A stretch of DNA of 64,000 nucleotides from Streptomyces muensis (GTDB lineage Bacteria; Actinomycetota; Actinomycetes; Streptomycetales; Streptomycetaceae): assembly GCF_021474425.1 (NCBI RefSeq), contig NZ_JAKEIP010000009.1, positions 1-64,000 on the forward strand, read 5' to 3'. A model generated the notes under the pieces. It made no database searches and was not told the DNA's origin. It saw nothing but the letters and a program-made list of their open reading frames with translations. Both the position numbers and the translations under genes were made by a program. Below, piece after piece: positions 62,018 through 64,000 of the stretch. Within the stretch, counting starts at the first letter, position 1; each line of letters starts with the position of its first letter.

Positions 62018-63271
62018 GTGGCCCGGCACACGGCCCGAGACGTCCGCAGCGAGAACCGTTTCGAGGTGCTGCACGCGCTGTTCGACCTCGGGCCGTCCTC
62101 CCGCCAGGAACTCGCCCGGCACACGGGCCTCAGCCAGGCCACCGTGACGACCCTGGTCGGCGGATTCCTGGCAGAGGGCGTGCTGGACGTCGCCGCCGTG
62201 GAACGCAACGCCGTGGGACGGCCGTACGAACGGCTCACGATCAACCCGGACCGTGGCCGGGTCGTCGGTGTCGACGTGGCCGAGACATACGTCGACGCCA
62301 CGGTGTACGACCTCGCGCTCGGCGTCCTCGGCCGGCACGAGGCGGCCTTGGACGAGCACCAGAACGACCAGGCCTACGTCGTCGACGGCATCGTCGCCGC
62401 CATCGAGGCCGCCCTGGACGCGGGTGGCACCGACCGCGACCGGATCGTGGGAGTCGGGGTCAGCATGCCGGGCCATGTGCACCACGACGCCGGGGTCTCC
62501 GTCTTCGCGCCGAACTGGAACTGGCACGACGTCCACATCGAGGAACTGCTGGCCGAGCGGCTGCGGCTGCCGGTGTACGTCGACAATCCGCTCAAGGCGG
62601 CGATCCTGTCCGAGATGTGGTTCGGCGCCGGGCGCGCCGTCGACAGCCTGGCCGTGGTCAACATCGGCACCGGAGCGGGAGCCGGCATCGCCATCGAGGG
62701 CACCCTGGTCCGCGGCATCACCAACAACGCCGGCGAATGGGGACACACGCTCCTGATGATGGACGGCCGCCCGTGCCACTGCGGACGGCACGGGTGCGTG
62801 GAGGCCTACGTCGGCGCTCCCGGCCTGGAGACGACGCTGGCCGAGATCGACCCGGCCCATCCGGCGCTGGGACAGCCCGGGCAGCGGGATCTCGTCGCTT
62901 CCGTCGCCGCCGGCCTGGCCGCCGGGGACCCGGTGCTGCGGGAGCTCGTCCGGCGCACGGGCCGCTATCTGGCAGCGGCCCTCGGCGACCTCGTCAACCT
63001 GCTCAACGTCCCGGTGGTGACACTCACCGGCTGGCTGCCCGGCATGCTGGCACCGTGGCTCGTCCCCGCCGTACGGGACGAACTGCCCCGTCATGTGCTG
63101 CCGGGTTCCCTTCCCGGCCTCACCGTCGAGGTGTCCGAGGTGCCCGGCAACGCCGTGGGCCTGGGTATGGCCGCCTTCACTCTGGAGCAGTTCCTCGCCC
63201 GACTCGGCCTTGTCAGTGAGGCCCGGACCCGGCCGCGGCCGGGCGCGGAGGCCGCCCAGCCGATCGGCTGA
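62018..63271 (+). CDS. ROK family transcriptional regulator
   Basis: A 417-residue repressor. The N-terminal winged helix includes SRQELARHTGLSQATVTTLV (about 28-47). The sugar-kinase-like ROK fold has VNIGTGAGAGIAIEG near 223-237 and the zinc motif CHCGRHGCVEAY near 253-264. The DN pair in VYVDNPLKAA marks the ligand site. Start GTG 62018 follows GGGGGAGGA. It is the last gene of the transport and GH35 operon, so it probably represses the operon through the palindrome at 56197-56209 and is relieved by a sugar. Confidence 0.92.
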   Translation: MARHTARDVRSENRFEVLHALFDLGPSSRQELARHTGLSQATVTTLVGGFLAEGVLDVAAVERNAVGRPYERLTINPDRGRVVGVDVAETYVDATVYDLALGVLGRHEAALDEHQNDQAYVVDGIVAAIEAALDAGGTDRDRIVGVGVSMPGHVHHDAGVSVFAPNWNWHDVHIEELLAERLRLPVYVDNPLKAAILSEMWFGAGRAVDSLAVVNIGTGAGAGIAIEGTLVRGITNNAGEWGHTLLMMDGRPCHCGRHGCVEAYVGAPGLETTLAEIDPAHPALGQPGQRDLVASVAAGLAAGDPVLRELVRRTGRYLAAALGDLVNLLNVPVVTLTGWLPGMLAPWLVPAVRDELPRHVLPGSLPGLTVEVSEVPGNAVGLGMAAFTLEQFLARLGLVSEARTRPRPGAEAAQPIG

Positions 63272-63378
63272 CACCCTTCGTGATCTTCATCCCGTTTGAG
63301 CGCCCGTCCGGAAGGGGAGCGTGCCCCGGGGTGAGCCGGGCCGGACAGTCAGGCTTTGTTCATGTCGCCGCAGAGGGG

Positions 63379-63432
63379 TTGTCCTGACATTCGCTCCCTG
63401 CCTAGGGTCGCCCTCGAAGTGCAAGCGCTTTC
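63379..63432 (+). promoter_or_regulatory. Promoter and LacI-type operator upstream of the last gene
   Basis: TTGTCC (63379-63384) and TAGGGT (63403-63408) with 18 bases between. The LacI-like dyad centred on AAGCGCTT (63423-63430), with flanks GC and TC, overlies the likely transcription start. No LacI gene lies in the window, so the regulator is elsewhere. Confidence 0.6.
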
Positions 63433-63469
63433 TGAGCGGGCTGTCCGCCGGCCGTCCGAGGAGTACCGC

Positions 63470-64000
63470 ATGTCCCCACGCCCTGCCCGCCGCCGCGTCG
63501 CCGTGATCGGCACCGGCGCCATCGTCAGCGGCAGCCATCTCTCCGCCCTGAGACACCACGCGGACCGGGTGGAGCTGGTCGCCGCCGTCGACGTGGACCC
63601 GGCCCGGCTGGACGCCTTCCGGGAGCTCGCGGGCGCGGACGTCGCCGGGTACACCTCCACCGGCGAGATGCTGGACGCCGTACGCCCCGACCTGGTCCTG
63701 ATCGGCACGCCGCCGTCGCTGCACCGGGAGCAGACGGTCGCCGCGCTCAAGGCGGGCGCCTGGGTGCTGTGCGAGAAGCCGCTGTGTCTGTCGCTCGCCG
63801 AGTACGACGACATCGCGGCGGCCGAGGAGGCGTCGGGCGCGTACGCGTCCGTGGTGTTCCAGCACCGGTACGGCTCCGGCGCCGTGCACGCCCGGCAGCT
63901 GATCGAGAGCGGTGAGCTGGGCGCCCCGCTGGTCGCGCACTGCCAGACGACCTGGCACCGGGACGCCGCGTACTACGCGGTGCCGTGGCGCGGGAAGTGG
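63470..64000 (+). CDS. Gfo/Idh/MocA family oxidoreductase, 5' part
   Basis: The first 177 residues of a sugar dehydrogenase-type protein that continues beyond the window. The Rossmann motif VAVIGTGAIVSGSHL begins at about residue 10, and VLCEKPL near 102 is the catalytic EKP block. ATG 63470 has CGAGGAG upstream. The gene is on the same strand as the GH35/ROK operon but has its own promoter and a LacI-type operator, so it may belong to a separate, related catabolic unit. Confidence 0.9.
   Translation, partial: MSPRPARRRVAVIGTGAIVSGSHLSALRHHADRVELVAAVDVDPARLDAFRELAGADVAGYTSTGEMLDAVRPDLVLIGTPPSLHREQTVAALKAGAWVLCEKPLCLSLAEYDDIAAAEEASGAYASVVFQHRYGSGAVHARQLIESGELGAPLVAHCQTTWHRDAAYYAVPWRGKW

Noticed and set aside
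59417..63274. A 1285-residue open frame on the minus strand opposite the GH35 and ROK genes
   Set aside because: Its composition is Arg/Gly/Pro/Ala/His-rich with no domain; it mirrors the codon bias of the plus-strand genes, which have clear family motifs and ribosome sites.

Overview
The window is a contiguous stretch of actinobacterial, almost certainly Streptomyces, chromosome. The supporting signs are very high GC with strong third-position GC bias, long antisense ORFs that are pure GC shadows, GTG and TTG starts, Tat and twin-arginine lipoprotein signals, a mycothiol-dependent enzyme, an F420-type oxidoreductase, DUF5753 and DUF574 type regulator/methyltransferase genes, a class F sortase, and a single TTA codon (read in Streptomyces by the bldA tRNA). 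The many small accessory cassettes suggest a chromosome arm rather than the core; that is inference. No rRNA, tRNA, CRISPR array, insertion sequence or phage gene was seen, and no gap between genes exceeds 300 bases.

Layout. 1-10.6 kb: a membrane protein, a secreted GH27 alpha-galactosidase, an SDR-type epimerase, a small secreted protein, a TmrB-like kinase/Nudix fusion overlapping a kinase-like gene, an M20 peptidase, a geranylgeranyl-reductase-type flavoprotein, and an F420-type reductase divergent from a TetR regulator. 10.8-19.9 kb: an intact two-component system, a small membrane protein, a drug-efflux MFS gene divergent from MarR, a second two-component locus whose response regulator lacks most of its receiver, an ABC exporter and a DUF418/DUF1624-like membrane protein. 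20-28 kb: a mycothiol-dependent isomerase, a VOC protein, an XRE/DUF5753 regulator, a DUF574 methyltransferase, an MFS carrier, a glutamate-cysteine ligase family protein, and an oxidoreductase plus ThuA pair. 28-46 kb: a very large exported propeller-amidohydrolase, a zinc-ribbon membrane protein, dihydrolipoyl dehydrogenase, a CPBP protease, a methyltransferase, an exported M19-like hydrolase with discoidin domain followed by a TetR, an acyltransferase, a repeat-rich surface protein next to a class F sortase, HtpG, a VOC protein and a secreted BNR-repeat protein.

46.6-51.5 kb holds the most unusual block: a type III PLP decarboxylase-like gene, a cysteine-synthase-like/rhodanese fusion, a cysteine-desulfurase-like gene and a methyltransferase. 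The first two overlap and the third follows 5 nt later. Taken together they look like an uncharacterised sulfur-handling small-molecule pathway. 51.7-54.2 kb carries a FemAB/CelD-like acyltransferase with a TTA codon and a DegT-type aminotransferase, followed by a PolX/PHP DNA polymerase-like gene. 56.3-63.3 kb is a tightly packed sugar operon: binding lipoprotein, two permeases, GH35 beta-galactosidase and a ROK regulator. A palindrome overlaps the predicted -10 box upstream of the operon. A Gfo/Idh/MocA oxidoreductase behind a LacI-type operator runs off the right edge.

Regulatory structure can be read directly at several divergent or upstream regions: TetR, MarR, ROK and LacI style palindromes sit on or next to promoter elements, and several genes appear to be leaderless.
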